A stretch of 38,170 bases of DNA from Methylobacillus sp. (GTDB lineage Bacteria > Pseudomonadota > Gammaproteobacteria > Burkholderiales > Methylophilaceae): positions 1-38,170 of the forward strand of contig JAITML010000025.1 of assembly GCA_031277395.1 (NCBI GenBank), written 5' to 3'. Positions 1 to 8,503 of the stretch are shown one piece after another. Every line of letters begins with the position of its first letter. The stretch's first letter is position 1. Both the position numbers and the translations under genes were made by a program. The notes beneath the pieces were generated by a model, which was given only the letters and a program-made list of their open reading frames with translations, searched no databases and had not been told where the DNA came from.

Positions 1-168
1 CATGGAAGTCATCCGAACATGCTGCCGGATACCCAACCTATCCAAATTGGTAAATGCTGCAACCATCGCATCGCGCGAGGTTCCGATGACTTCATAGCCC
101 TTGTTAATGAGTAATTGCGCTAGATAACTGCCATCCTGGCCTGTCATACCACAAATCAATGCTCTCAT
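1..168 (-). CDS. Gmd-type NAD-dependent sugar dehydratase/epimerase, N-terminal 56 residues only (cut by window edge)
   Basis: This gene starts at an ATG at 168 (minus strand) and runs off the left end of the window, so only its first 56 residues are visible. They begin [18 protein letters not shown], the Rossmann-fold nucleotide-binding start of the extended short-chain dehydrogenase family. The GxxGQDGxYLA form is typical of GDP-mannose 4,6-dehydratases. A purine-rich stretch (AAGGCGAG) precedes the start. It is the last visible gene of a leftward glycan cluster, after a C-methyltransferase gene and a 159-bp gap. The gap is larger than the others in the cluster, so this gene may have its own promoter. 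The catalytic residues are outside the window, so dehydratase, reductase and epimerase cannot be told apart. Confidence 0.8.
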   Translation of the reverse strand, partial: MRALICGMTGQDGSYLAQLLINKGYEVIGTSRDAMVAAFTNLDRLGIRQHVRMTSM

Positions 169-327
169 TTTATCTCGCCTTTAGATGTCCAATACCTGTA
201 CCACATAGGTGTCTACTACGAAAAACGTACACGCCCTACCTCTAAACAATGTAGCCTGTTTGTACATGGTAGCGTCACTGGACAGGGCATACATCATTCG
301 ACACCAGAAAATCTCCATGATCCAGAA

Positions 328-1557
328 TCAAACGATTTCGAGTCTAGGTAAGGGAAAAACCAGCCTTGCATGTTTCCATTTCCGCTTTGCCAAGAAAAAA
401 TGCCTGAAATGCCAAGGCAGCACGAGCAGATAATCTGGCTCCTCACGTAGCAGATCGGCTTCAGGGATGATAGGAATCCATGTTCCCGGCGTATAGCCGC
501 CGAACTTTTCGATATTTACTTCACCAATACAAGCTATTTCTCTTTCAGTAAGGCCACAATATTGTAGCAATACGTTTCCCTTGGTAGATGCGCCCAATGC
601 TGCGATCGTCTTGCCTTCCTTGTGTGCACTACGAATGAACGCCAGCAAGTCCGAGCGGGTACGAGCGACCCGCTCTGCGAATGCCTGATAAGGCGCCAAT
701 GTATCCAATCCGCGCGCGCACTCATCATTCAATATTTTTTTCACCGCTGCCGGAACCGCCTCGTTGCTGGATGACTTGGTTACGATAACTGAAAAACTGC
801 CACCGTTCACGTCATTGAATTCGACATCGAGAATTTTGAATCCAACACGATCTGTCATCCACTTGATCTGCCGCAACGCATAAAACTCAAGGTGCTCATG
901 ACATACCGTATCATAGGAATTGGTATCCAGCATGGTTGGCATATAACTCTGCTCGAACACCCAGATGCCGTCATCCGCCAGCACATCATGCACCTCCTGC
1001 ATGAAAGCCATCGGCGCTTCCAGATCGTAGAACATGGAAAAAGACGTGACGACTTTGGCTTTTCTACCGGGGAAGCGCTCTTTTAACAAACGGGAAGAAA
1101 AGAAATCCGGAATAAGTTGAATATGCGGTGGATAGTATGTGTAGAATTTGACGCCAGTCGGATCGATACCGACCAAATCCAGATCCTTGGGATAGGCCTG
1201 TAGCGTAGTGCTATCATTGCTACCTATATCGATTACCAAATCGCCCGGCTCCAACTCCACCATGCTGCGAATATGCTCCACTTTGCCGTGCAGATGCGCG
1301 ACCATACTGGCATTCAAACCGGAGCGATAGCCATAATTCTCGCCATACATTTCGCCGAGATCGTAACTGTGTTCCATTTGCAGCAGCCCACATGCATCAT
1401 CGCCCATACACTTCACCAGCCGCAACGGCCCGGTTGTCACCTTCGCGTTTTTCTCGCGCGGGAAAACACCGGTGAGCATTTGCTCACCAAGATCCAGTAC
1501 ACACTTGAGATGCGTGTTGCCGCAGATTCTGCATTGTTCTATTTTTCTGTAACTCAT
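328..1557 (-). CDS. SAM-dependent sugar C-methyltransferase
   Basis: The protein has 409 residues with the three-part build of deoxysugar C-methyltransferases. An N-terminal zinc-binding part has cysteines at 9, 12, 50 and 56. A class I SAM-binding domain has motif I VIDIGSNDS at about 108-116, and a C-terminal nucleotide-binding-like domain follows. The motif HEHLEFYAL at about 220-228 matches the conserved histidine-rich segment known in TylCIII/NovU-type enzymes, which methylate a carbon next to the keto group of an NDP-4-keto-6-deoxysugar. The gene lies 13 bp after a Gmd-type dehydratase that could make such a 4-keto sugar. From the gmd context the substrate is probably GDP-linked. The exact sugar and methylated carbon cannot be read from the sequence. 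Confidence 0.85.
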   Translation of the reverse strand: MSYRKIEQCRICGNTHLKCVLDLGEQMLTGVFPREKNAKVTTGPLRLVKCMGDDACGLLQMEHSYDLGEMYGENYGYRSGLNASMVAHLHGKVEHIRSMVELEPGDLVIDIGSNDSTTLQAYPKDLDLVGIDPTGVKFYTYYPPHIQLIPDFFSSRLLKERFPGRKAKVVTSFSMFYDLEAPMAFMQEVHDVLADDGIWVFEQSYMPTMLDTNSYDTVCHEHLEFYALRQIKWMTDRVGFKILDVEFNDVNGGSFSVIVTKSSSNEAVPAAVKKILNDECARGLDTLAPYQAFAERVARTRSDLLAFIRSAHKEGKTIAALGASTKGNVLLQYCGLTEREIACIGEVNIEKFGGYTPGTWIPIIPEADLLREEPDYLLVLPWHFRHFFLAKRKWKHARLVFPLPRLEIV

Positions 1558-1570
1558 GTTTTCTCTTTCG

Positions 1571-2539
1571 CTATTTTCGGGTTGTTTCGAGTAACATCAA
1601 GTCCGCATCTACCATCACCTTCACCAATTGCTCAAATCCAATTTGCGGTAACCAACCCAGTATATTTTTGGCTTTGTCCGCACAGCCAACCAGCGGAAAC
1701 GGCTCAACTGGGCGAATCGCACTTTCATCTTCACGGACATAATCGCGGTAATCCAGTTCCACATGACGGAATGCTATCTCACAAAATTCACGCACGGTAT
1801 GTATCTCACCGGTCGCCACGATGTAATCATCCGATTGCGTGTGTTGTAACATCATCCACATGGCACGCACGTAATCACCGGCGAAGCCCCAATCCCGCTG
1901 CGCATCCAAACAGCCAAGGTACAACTCCTTGGATAATCCCAGTTTAATACTCGCTGCCGCATGGGTAATCTTGCGCGTCACAAATTCCAGCCGACGGCGT
2001 GGGCTTTCGTGGTTGAACAGAATTGCTGAGCAGGCAAACAACCCGTAGTGCTGGCGATAAATACGCACCATGGCATCCGCATACAATTTGGCTGCACCAT
2101 ACGGACTGCGTGGATTGGTCGGGGTATTTTCCATCTGCGGACTTTCCGTAGCCTCGCCAAATATCTCACGGCTGGAGGCTTGGCAAAAACGAATGCTTTT
2201 ATCTGTCTGCTGTATCGCTTCCAGCAAGCGTGTCACGGCCAAACCATTTACTTCTCCAATGTTGGCGGGATTATCGTACATACCCGAGCCGGAAGAATAA
2301 GCAGCGAGGTTGTAAACTTCGTCGGGGCGATGATAGGCCAATATATCCACAATCCTCGCTTGATCCAGAAAATCCCATTCTTCCACGACCAAATGTCCGG
2401 CGAGTGTATATGGAAACTGCCGCTCGATGCGGTCAGCATGACGAGTGACCCCAATCACGCGATAGCCACGCTCCAGCAGCATCTCGGCCATGTAAGTACC
2501 GTCCTGCCCTGAAATTCCTGTAATGAGCGCAGTCTTCAT
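1571..2539 (-). CDS. GDP-mannose 4,6-dehydratase-like sugar dehydratase (second paralogue)
   Basis: The protein has 322 residues and belongs to the extended SDR fold. The nucleotide-binding glycines are in GISGQDG at 8-14 and the catalytic YxxxK is Tyr147/Lys151 in SPYGAAK. The segments FNHESPRR and LDAQRDWGFAGDY are hallmarks of the GDP-mannose 4,6-dehydratase family. It is about 40 residues shorter than the Gmd encoded at 6989-8080. In the active-site stretch it has ASSREIFG where Gmd has ASTSELYG, so the Thr is Ser and the next Ser is Arg. It may have a different substrate or act as a reductase/epimerase. Its ATG overlaps the stop of the glycosyltransferase gene by 4 bp (ATGA), which implies translational coupling. 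Confidence 0.82.
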   Translation of the reverse strand: MKTALITGISGQDGTYMAEMLLERGYRVIGVTRHADRIERQFPYTLAGHLVVEEWDFLDQARIVDILAYHRPDEVYNLAAYSSGSGMYDNPANIGEVNGLAVTRLLEAIQQTDKSIRFCQASSREIFGEATESPQMENTPTNPRSPYGAAKLYADAMVRIYRQHYGLFACSAILFNHESPRRRLEFVTRKITHAAASIKLGLSKELYLGCLDAQRDWGFAGDYVRAMWMMLQHTQSDDYIVATGEIHTVREFCEIAFRHVELDYRDYVREDESAIRPVEPFPLVGCADKAKNILGWLPQIGFEQLVKVMVDADLMLLETTRK

Positions 2540-3684
2540 TCTGCGTTTTCTTGATGCAAAAAAGTTTTCGAGCGCGGCACCAAGCTATGCGCCCACATGG
2601 CATACTCTTTCGGACGGAATACTTTTACCAAGCCACGACTCAGCCAAGTGGCATAACGACTACGCAACAATTCATACCACACCATAGATTCGGCTCGGCT
2701 CTGCTGCATCGTGTACCATTTCGCAGGCATAACTTGTCGCCATAACAATCCTGCCACGCAGGCTATATTGGCCAGCCAACCTGGCAAAACTGCAACAAGA
2801 TATGCAACCAATCTCGACCTGCCGTACAACTGTTCTGCTAGAAATGCCCTGAACTCGCTTATGGTATAAGCACCCTTCGCTCGCTGATACACAATACGCA
2901 AGGAATCGCGCCATGGCTCCACAGGACAGATAGTCTGCTTATCCTCTGCTGTAATGTTCGTAAAAGACCATATCAGGCGAGGCCACTTGAACATCCATAT
3001 CTCAAAGCCACGTGGAGTCCACATCGCATTACCATAGCGGATAATGATCAACGGCTCGGAGATCATCTGCGCGCCACCCGGCATGGGATTTTGAAATATC
3101 ACACCAAAATGGATAAACAATGTCCCGTAATAAGATGCCCGGTCACGCGCCAACCATACGCTACGTCGCATCACTACGCCGCCAATGAATGACAAATAAT
3201 CACCCACTTCACGAAAGAACATACTCCATTCTTCGGCTGAGTAATATTTATCGTATTCCAATAGGCAATGTCTTGATCGCAACACATTGGACAAATTGCG
3301 ATTTCTAACCTCGGCGTTCACCACTACCAAATCCGGTGATGTCATGAGCACCTCTAGCACGCGCTGAATGGCATGTGGATGCAATAAGTCATCATCTGTC
3401 ATTAGCCAGCAATACTCTCCTTGGGCATAACCAACAGCCTTGTCATAGTCTTTGTCCACACCGGAATTTTCCGATTCACGGTAGTAGCGTATCTGGGGAT
3501 GGCAAGCCGCATAATCTATCATCACTTGCTGCGTATTATCCGGCGAGGCTCCATCCACCACAATTAACTCCACATTCGGAGTTAGCTGCGGCACTATCGA
3601 GTCCAGTGTCTCTACAATGAAATCACCGCGATTGTAGGTGGCGATACAAATAGAAAGCCTTATTGGGGAGGCTTGCAACTTCAT
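2536..3684 (-). CDS. Glycosyltransferase family 2
   Basis: The protein has 382 residues. A GT-A domain fills the first 220 or so: SICIATYNRG at 11-20, the nucleotide-binding VDGASPDNT at about 43-51, and the metal-binding acidic motif MTDDD at 95-99. The C-terminal part is basic and aromatic and has one hydrophobic stretch (around LVAYLVAVLPGW) that may sit on the membrane. Family 2 enzymes move a sugar from an NDP donor to a lipid-linked or growing glycan at the cytoplasmic face. Donor and acceptor are not predictable here. It starts 2 bp after the FkbM-type gene and overlaps the next gene by 4 bp, so it is well inside the operon. Confidence 0.85.
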   Translation of the reverse strand: MKLQASPIRLSICIATYNRGDFIVETLDSIVPQLTPNVELIVVDGASPDNTQQVMIDYAACHPQIRYYRESENSGVDKDYDKAVGYAQGEYCWLMTDDDLLHPHAIQRVLEVLMTSPDLVVVNAEVRNRNLSNVLRSRHCLLEYDKYYSAEEWSMFFREVGDYLSFIGGVVMRRSVWLARDRASYYGTLFIHFGVIFQNPMPGGAQMISEPLIIIRYGNAMWTPRGFEIWMFKWPRLIWSFTNITAEDKQTICPVEPWRDSLRIVYQRAKGAYTISEFRAFLAEQLYGRSRLVAYLVAVLPGWLANIACVAGLLWRQVMPAKWYTMQQSRAESMVWYELLRSRYATWLSRGLVKVFRPKEYAMWAHSLVPRSKTFLHQENAE

Positions 3685-3686
3685 GA

Positions 3687-4580
3687 TTATTCAAATAATA
3701 ATTGTGCAGATTCTGCAAACAAATAGTTAAAGGTAGCCGGGGCTGCATGCCCTTTTGTAACCCATTCCGAAATATCAGATCGGTTTACCGGGTTAAGATC
3801 GGCAGTTGCTGTATAGGCTTGATAGCCATGCTCAAAAAACATATTGAAAATTCGCTCAAAGTCCGGGTTGCTTCCTCCCGGGTGGAACTCATCTAAGCAT
3901 ATTTCCAATAACCATAATGGCTTGGGAGACATTGCCAATATTGTTTGAGCACCCTTGAGCACATGGTACTCGGCCCCCTCTACGTCAATTTTGATAAGCA
4001 AGCGCTCCCCATGAAAGCGACCAGCAAGCACATTGTCCAAGGTTGAAACCGGGACAATTTTGTGGAATTTTTCGGAATAACCTGCCCAGTTTTTGATTAA
4101 GGATGCCGACGGGCCGGATGCCCCATAGAGCGTGAGCAATCCCGGCCGCTCACTGAGCGCCACGGGAAAAATTTCGACTTTGTTCTCTCCCCATCCATTC
4201 ACCATTATATTTTTGAAAAGGCACTGCAAATTTTGTTGCTGTGGTTCGAAGGCGATGACTGGCTTGCCTTTCTGCAAGGCAAGGAGTGTGTAATAACCAA
4301 GGTTGGCACCGATGTCTACAAACCTGTCCACCCGAAGCAATAGCCGGGATATAATAACTGTTTCATCAGGTTCAAATTTTCCCGCCCGCATCAACTTATA
4401 AGCGGGATGCAATCCCGATATCAGCTTGAATCCAAGCGGCGTTATTGTTTCCTGTGTTTTTGTCCAGACCTTGGTTCCCCACCAATCCTTGAAGATATGC
4501 AGCCTCCACATGATCTTCGCGTACCACTTTCTCAGAAGCGCCGAACGTTTTGCCAAGTTTTTCAAAGGGCGTAACAACAT
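3687..4580 (-). CDS. FkbM family methyltransferase
   Basis: From the ATG at 4580 the protein has 297 residues. A TTG at 4622 would add 14 residues but overlaps the previous gene. The SAM-binding motif I is VDIGANLGYYT at about 88-98, followed by the acidic loop FEP at 111-113 and the family motif IKIDVEGAE at about 196-204. These features define the FkbM methyltransferase family, which mostly O-methylates sugars or polyketides. In a glycan cluster it most likely O-methylates a sugar residue. The N-terminal 60 residues are basic and may associate with membrane or glycan. The gene directly next to it (4609-5457) encodes a second, divergent protein of the same fold. Confidence 0.82.
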   Translation of the reverse strand: MLLRPLKNLAKRSALLRKWYAKIMWRLHIFKDWWGTKVWTKTQETITPLGFKLISGLHPAYKLMRAGKFEPDETVIISRLLLRVDRFVDIGANLGYYTLLALQKGKPVIAFEPQQQNLQCLFKNIMVNGWGENKVEIFPVALSERPGLLTLYGASGPSASLIKNWAGYSEKFHKIVPVSTLDNVLAGRFHGERLLIKIDVEGAEYHVLKGAQTILAMSPKPLWLLEICLDEFHPGGSNPDFERIFNMFFEHGYQAYTATADLNPVNRSDISEWVTKGHAAPATFNYLFAESAQLLFE

Positions 4581-4608
4581 GAGTCTTAATATTCCTGAAT
4601 ACGCATGG

Positions 4609-5457
4609 CTAGATTTCGACAAACTCCTGATCCGCGATCAATTTGAACTGCTGGTCACAAGGCATTCTGAATTTTCTGTATTGATACTGGTTCTCGGCAA
4701 ATTCCAAGCCCTGCACGCCATTCAAAAATTCCTTATCGAAATATGCAGGATCAACAAAAAAGGCATTCACGCCATTTCTATCCACTGTCACAAAATGATA
4801 GCCCTGCTTTTCAAAAAATTTGCGCCACCCTGTGATAGACACACCATAATAAAGGCTGGTAGGGTGCGCTTGGCCAAATATGAAATCAGGTTTGTATTTG
4901 ATCGTCACACTACGTTCCGGGCCGTAGACCGCGTTATATTCGACCACAAAAATTCTGGGGCGGAAGCCACTCTGAAACAATGCTTCTGCAATGTAGTAGT
5001 CGTTACCATCAATATCCAGAGAAAAAACATCTGGATCGTGATGAAACGCAAGCTTGTAAAGTTCTTGTGCGCTCTCACGGGTAACGAACATATTCAGGCA
5101 TTCGGCTCCAATGCTGTACCCAGCCACATTTCTGCGCGCCCGTTCCACCAGCTTCGGATCACCTTCAACCATTATTCCGTTATATTTCTCTGCCACCAGC
5201 AACCAAGCTGTATTATTTTCAATGCCATCAGCCGCAGCAATTTCGATAAAGTATCGATTACTGCTCTTCATTTGTCGCCGGAGAATATCAAGTATCCCAT
5301 CTTCTCCATTTTGACTAAATCCGGAAAATTCCCACGTTGCCGGGCACCGCAGATCAATATTTCGCGCAGGCATCATTGCCGCCCCCTTGCTAAGCGCAAT
5401 ACTGATGCGCTGCCGGTCACGGATATCTTTCATGTAGTTAACTAGCTGTTTTAACAT
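4609..5457 (-). CDS. Divergent FkbM-like methyltransferase-fold protein
   Basis: From the ATG at 5457 the protein has 282 residues. This start has a GAGAG ribosome site just upstream and lies 19 bp after the flippase stop, whereas the longer reading from 5511 would overlap the flippase. It begins with a helical region, then FSQNGEDG at about 47-54. IEIAAADGIENNT at about 71-83 sits where SAM motif I is expected, EGDP at about 98-101 follows, and SLDIDGNDYY at about 146-155 corresponds to the ID.EG.E motif of FkbM proteins. The family with the SQNGEDG start is found in glycan clusters and is annotated as FkbM-like or hypothetical. The altered motifs leave it open whether it is an active methyltransferase. 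Confidence 0.7.
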   Translation of the reverse strand: MLKQLVNYMKDIRDRQRISIALSKGAAMMPARNIDLRCPATWEFSGFSQNGEDGILDILRRQMKSSNRYFIEIAAADGIENNTAWLLVAEKYNGIMVEGDPKLVERARRNVAGYSIGAECLNMFVTRESAQELYKLAFHHDPDVFSLDIDGNDYYIAEALFQSGFRPRIFVVEYNAVYGPERSVTIKYKPDFIFGQAHPTSLYYGVSITGWRKFFEKQGYHFVTVDRNGVNAFFVDPAYFDKEFLNGVQGLEFAENQYQYRKFRMPCDQQFKLIADQEFVEI

Positions 5458-5476
5458 TTCATCTCTCGATTTAATT

Positions 5477-6982
5477 TTATATGAGGTGCAATTTCCAGCG
5501 CCCTTTGACAAGTTCCCGAATACAAGGGGTCAAATAGACGCTCAATGCAGAGGCCATCCCCCAAGCGAAACCCCCAGTTAAAAGTTCTGCCATTATTCCC
5601 TGCTCATGCGCCCGAAATTCCATTATCACAAGGTACCCGGCGATACCACATATTATCGTTACCCCCATTGGAACACCTAAATCTTTCGACAACCATGTCA
5701 GTGCATATCCTTTCAAGCAAGATTTGTGTGTATACCAGATACCAATGAGCAGATAAAGCATAAACAATACAAGCTGCGCTCCTCCTCCACCCATCACACC
5801 ATGCAAAATGGAGAGTCCTGCCGTCAAGGGGACCATGATTACAATAAGCGCCACATAAACCTTGAACATTGGCCAAACCACACCATGAGCCAACATCAGC
5901 GCATAAGGTATATGCATCATGCCATGCAAGGCATATGCAGCCAACAGTAAAGCCATCACAGGCGCAATCTCCGCTGCAAGACTGGCGTTGCCCATCCATA
6001 GGCGTAATAGCGGTTGTCCTGCAAGAATTACCGCCATCGCCAAGGGGAACAGCAAGACCGCCATTCCTTGGCTTGCCGTGCGGTATTGCAGCAAGAGCTC
6101 ATCGAATTTCTGCTGCGCCACTAATGCCGAGAACTTTGGATAAACAACGTTGAATACCGGCGAAATCAAAATATATAACCCACCGGCTACCATGTTGGCC
6201 AGCATATATTTTCCAAAATCTGCCAAGAGCAGTGTCTTGCTGAGTATTGTCTTGTCCAGTTGTGTCAATACCAAACCAGCGAGGGAAATTGTTCCAACAC
6301 CCAAAGAAAATTTCAGCACCGGTCGAATGGTGTGCTTATCAAAACTCACGCCATCTATGCGCCCGATCACACGCCAAGCTGCCATCCGCATAATGATTGC
6401 TTGCGTGAGACCAATACCCACTTGCCAAAAGAAAAAAACTTCAATCGTGGGCGAAATAAACGCAAGTATCGCTACGGCTCCCAAACTGCCAATGGTTGTC
6501 ATCGCCATGTTGATAACGCTCGGCACAGCCAAGCGGTGAGCGCCGATCAGCGCTCCTTGATATAACCCGGCCGGCCAGCGGCACGCAACAACCAAACCCA
6601 TCAACATCACAGTGTGAGAAACAGCCTCTACGGAAAGTTGTTTGGGTTGCAACCAGTGGTTTGCAATCATCGGCGCCAGAGCAAAAATCACCCCCGCAAT
6701 CGCTACGGCCACACCCCAGTAAATAACGGCAAAGGAGTGTAGCAGTTTGGCGGCTTCTGGAAGATTTCCTGAAGCGGTGTAGCGCGCAATTTCCCGATTG
6801 ATGGTGGATGCCATCCCCATATCGAGCAACTGAAGCATCGCTTGCATGGTGATAAAAAAACCAATCAGTCCGTAGGCTTCTACCCCAAGGTATTTCAGGT
6901 AAAGCGGGACAACGGCTAACCCAAGCAGAACCGTCCAAATCGAGCTGGTTAGCCCAACCAGCAGGTTACGGCTAAGTTTCAC
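5477..6982 (-). CDS. Polysaccharide flippase (Wzx-type, MATE-like/MOP superfamily)
   Basis: The protein has about 501 residues and is almost entirely hydrophobic, with some 12-14 membrane segments. It begins KLSRNLLVGLTSSIWTVLLG, typical of oligosaccharide flippases of the MOP superfamily. Early in the chain it has YLGVEAYGLIGFF, a common pattern in this family (short loop with YLG-EAYGL after the first helix). Such proteins move undecaprenyl-linked glycan units across the inner membrane, fitting the surrounding glycosyltransferase and sugar-nucleotide genes. The start is a GTG at 6982 or a TTG at 6988, both right after the gmd stop, so translation is probably coupled to gmd. No Wzy polymerase is visible in the window and may lie to the left. 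Confidence 0.85.
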   Translation of the reverse strand: MKLSRNLLVGLTSSIWTVLLGLAVVPLYLKYLGVEAYGLIGFFITMQAMLQLLDMGMASTINREIARYTASGNLPEAAKLLHSFAVIYWGVAVAIAGVIFALAPMIANHWLQPKQLSVEAVSHTVMLMGLVVACRWPAGLYQGALIGAHRLAVPSVINMAMTTIGSLGAVAILAFISPTIEVFFFWQVGIGLTQAIIMRMAAWRVIGRIDGVSFDKHTIRPVLKFSLGVGTISLAGLVLTQLDKTILSKTLLLADFGKYMLANMVAGGLYILISPVFNVVYPKFSALVAQQKFDELLLQYRTASQGMAVLLFPLAMAVILAGQPLLRLWMGNASLAAEIAPVMALLLAAYALHGMMHIPYALMLAHGVVWPMFKVYVALIVIMVPLTAGLSILHGVMGGGGAQLVLFMLYLLIGIWYTHKSCLKGYALTWLSKDLGVPMGVTIICGIAGYLVIMEFRAHEQGIMAELLTGGFAWGMASALSVYLTPCIRELVKGRWKLHLI

Positions 6983-6988
6983 GCACAA

Positions 6989-8080
6989 TCACTCGTGATA
7001 AGTATGAGTATTGTAGCCATGCCGCTTGACCAGTTCGTCACGTTCGGCTGCTTTGAAATCTTCCAGCGCCATCTCCTTGACCAATTCCACAAACGATATC
7101 CGAGGTGTCCAGCCCAATTTTTCCTTGGCCTTACTAGCATCACCCAGCAAAGTTTCAACCTCGGTGGGTCGAAAATAACGCGGATCAACGCTGACGATGC
7201 ACTTGCCTTGTTCGTCGTAGCCTTTCTCATCCACTCCGCCACCCTCCCAACGAACCTTGAGATCAATTTCCTGTGCGGCCGCATTAACGAAGTCGCGCAC
7301 ACTGTATTGCACGCCGGTGGCAATGACGAAATCTTCCGGCTGATCTTGTTGCAGCATCAGCCATTGCATTTCGACATAATCTTTGGCGTGCCCCCAATCG
7401 CGCTTGGCGTCGAGATTGCCCAAGTACAAGCGATCTTGCAAACCCAGTTTGATGCGCGCCAGCGCGCGGGTAATTTTGCGCGTGACAAAATTTTCGCCGC
7501 GCACTGGCGATTCGTGGTTGAACAAAATGCCGTTACAGGCGTAGATGCCATACGCTTCACGATAGTTTATGGTGATCCAGTAAGCATACAGTTTGGCAAC
7601 CGCATAAGGTGAGCGTGGGTAGAATGGCGTGGTTTCCTTTTGTGGAATTTCCTGCACCAGACCGTACAACTCGGAAGTAGAGGCTTGATAAAAACGTGTT
7701 TTCTTCTCCATGCCAAGTATGCGTATCGCTTCCAGCACCCGCAATGCGCCGAGCGCATCAGAGTTTGCGGTGTACTCCGGCTCCTCAAACGAAACCGCGA
7801 CATGGCTTTGCGCAGCAAGATTGTAGATTTCGTCCGGTTGCACCTGCTGGATGATACGAATCAGGCTGCTCGAATCTGTCAAATCACCGTGGTGCAGAAA
7901 GAAGCGCACATCTTTTTCATGCGGATCCCGATAGAGATGGTCGATACGCGCGGTGTTGAACGACGAGGCGCGGCGCTTGATGCCGTGTACGACATAACCT
8001 TTGTTCAAAAGGAATTCGGCAAGATAGGCGCCATCCTGCCCGGTGACGCCCGTGATGAGTGCTACCTTGTCTTTGCTCAT
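6989..8080 (-). CDS. gmd: GDP-mannose 4,6-dehydratase
   Basis: The protein has 363 residues, the usual length for Gmd. It converts GDP-D-mannose to GDP-4-keto-6-deoxy-D-mannose, the branch point for GDP-fucose, GDP-rhamnose and related sugars. The Rossmann motif is [10 protein letters not shown] at 11-20, the active-site segment is ASTSELYG at about 133-140, and Tyr159/Lys163 in SPYAVAK form the YxxxK pair. The family signatures [16 protein letters not shown] and [13 protein letters not shown] are complete. The ATG at 8080 is preceded by a very strong ribosome site (GGGGAGGAG at 8084-8092), so this is the first gene of the leftward cluster. Its promoter should lie in 8093-8269, but none is obvious. 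Confidence 0.95.
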   Translation of the reverse strand: MSKDKVALITGVTGQDGAYLAEFLLNKGYVVHGIKRRASSFNTARIDHLYRDPHEKDVRFFLHHGDLTDSSSLIRIIQQVQPDEIYNLAAQSHVAVSFEEPEYTANSDALGALRVLEAIRILGMEKKTRFYQASTSELYGLVQEIPQKETTPFYPRSPYAVAKLYAYWITINYREAYGIYACNGILFNHESPVRGENFVTRKITRALARIKLGLQDRLYLGNLDAKRDWGHAKDYVEMQWLMLQQDQPEDFVIATGVQYSVRDFVNAAAQEIDLKVRWEGGGVDEKGYDEQGKCIVSVDPRYFRPTEVETLLGDASKAKEKLGWTPRISFVELVKEMALEDFKAAERDELVKRHGYNTHTYHE

Positions 8081-8095
8081 CTACTCCTCCCCATA

Positions 8096-8110
8096 ATTTG
8101 ACCATCCGCC
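8096..8110 (+). repeat. 15-bp direct repeat, copy 1
   Basis: The sequence ATTTGACCATCCGCC occurs here and again, identically, at 8214-8228, 118 bp away. Both copies are in the 189-bp divergent gap between gmd and xseB. Copy 1 is just upstream of the gmd ribosome site. The role is unknown; shared regulator site or duplication scar are both possible. Confidence 0.7.
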
Positions 8111-8213
8111 GCAATTGCTTTCATACCGCATTTTTCATGCCCATCAAGCTTCGTATGATACTACACTGACTCTCTATAACTGCGCCTCAAGCCAATTTCC
8201 AATAAAATGCCGC

Positions 8214-8228
8214 ATTTGACCATCCGCC
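8214..8228 (+). repeat. 15-bp direct repeat, copy 2
   Basis: Identical to 8096-8110 (ATTTGACCATCCGCC). This copy contains TTGACC (8216-8221), a good -35 match for rightward transcription. However, 17 bp further on there is only TACGGT, a poor -10. It could be part of the xseB operon promoter, but the match is weak. Confidence 0.6.
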
Positions 8229-8269
8229 CCTATTTTGTTACGGTTTAACCCCTCTACAGACTTTATTTC

Positions 8270-8503
8270 ATGCGTAAAAAAACCCAACCAGCCAGCTTTG
8301 AGCAGGCGCTTTTGGAGCTTGAGTCTCTTGTTTCCCAGTTGGAATCCGGGGGGTTGCCGCTTGAGCAGTCGCTGGCTTCCTACAAGCGCGGGACCGAGTT
8401 GTTGCAGTTTTGCCAGAAGACGCTGGCGGACGTGGAGCAGCAGGTGCGTGTTTTGAATGAAGCTGGTGCTCTGCAAGCTTTTACCCAAAACGACGATGAG
8501 TGA
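8270..8503 (+). CDS. xseB: Exodeoxyribonuclease VII small subunit
   Basis: The protein has 77 residues, the normal size for XseB. It is the small helical subunit of exonuclease VII, which degrades single-stranded DNA together with XseA. The recognisable core is SFEQALLELESLVSQLESG followed by LPLEQSLASYKRG and a second helix up to VRVLNE, the two-helix coiled-coil layout of the family. It is the first gene of a rightward operon, and its last 8 bp overlap the start of ispA, as is common in proteobacteria. xseA is not in the window. Confidence 0.93.
   Translation: MRKKTQPASFEQALLELESLVSQLESGGLPLEQSLASYKRGTELLQFCQKTLADVEQQVRVLNEAGALQAFTQNDDE

Noticed and set aside
209-433. Small plus-strand open frame of 74 codons at the left end
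   Set aside because: No ribosome site or domain, and it runs into the C-methyltransferase gene on the other strand.
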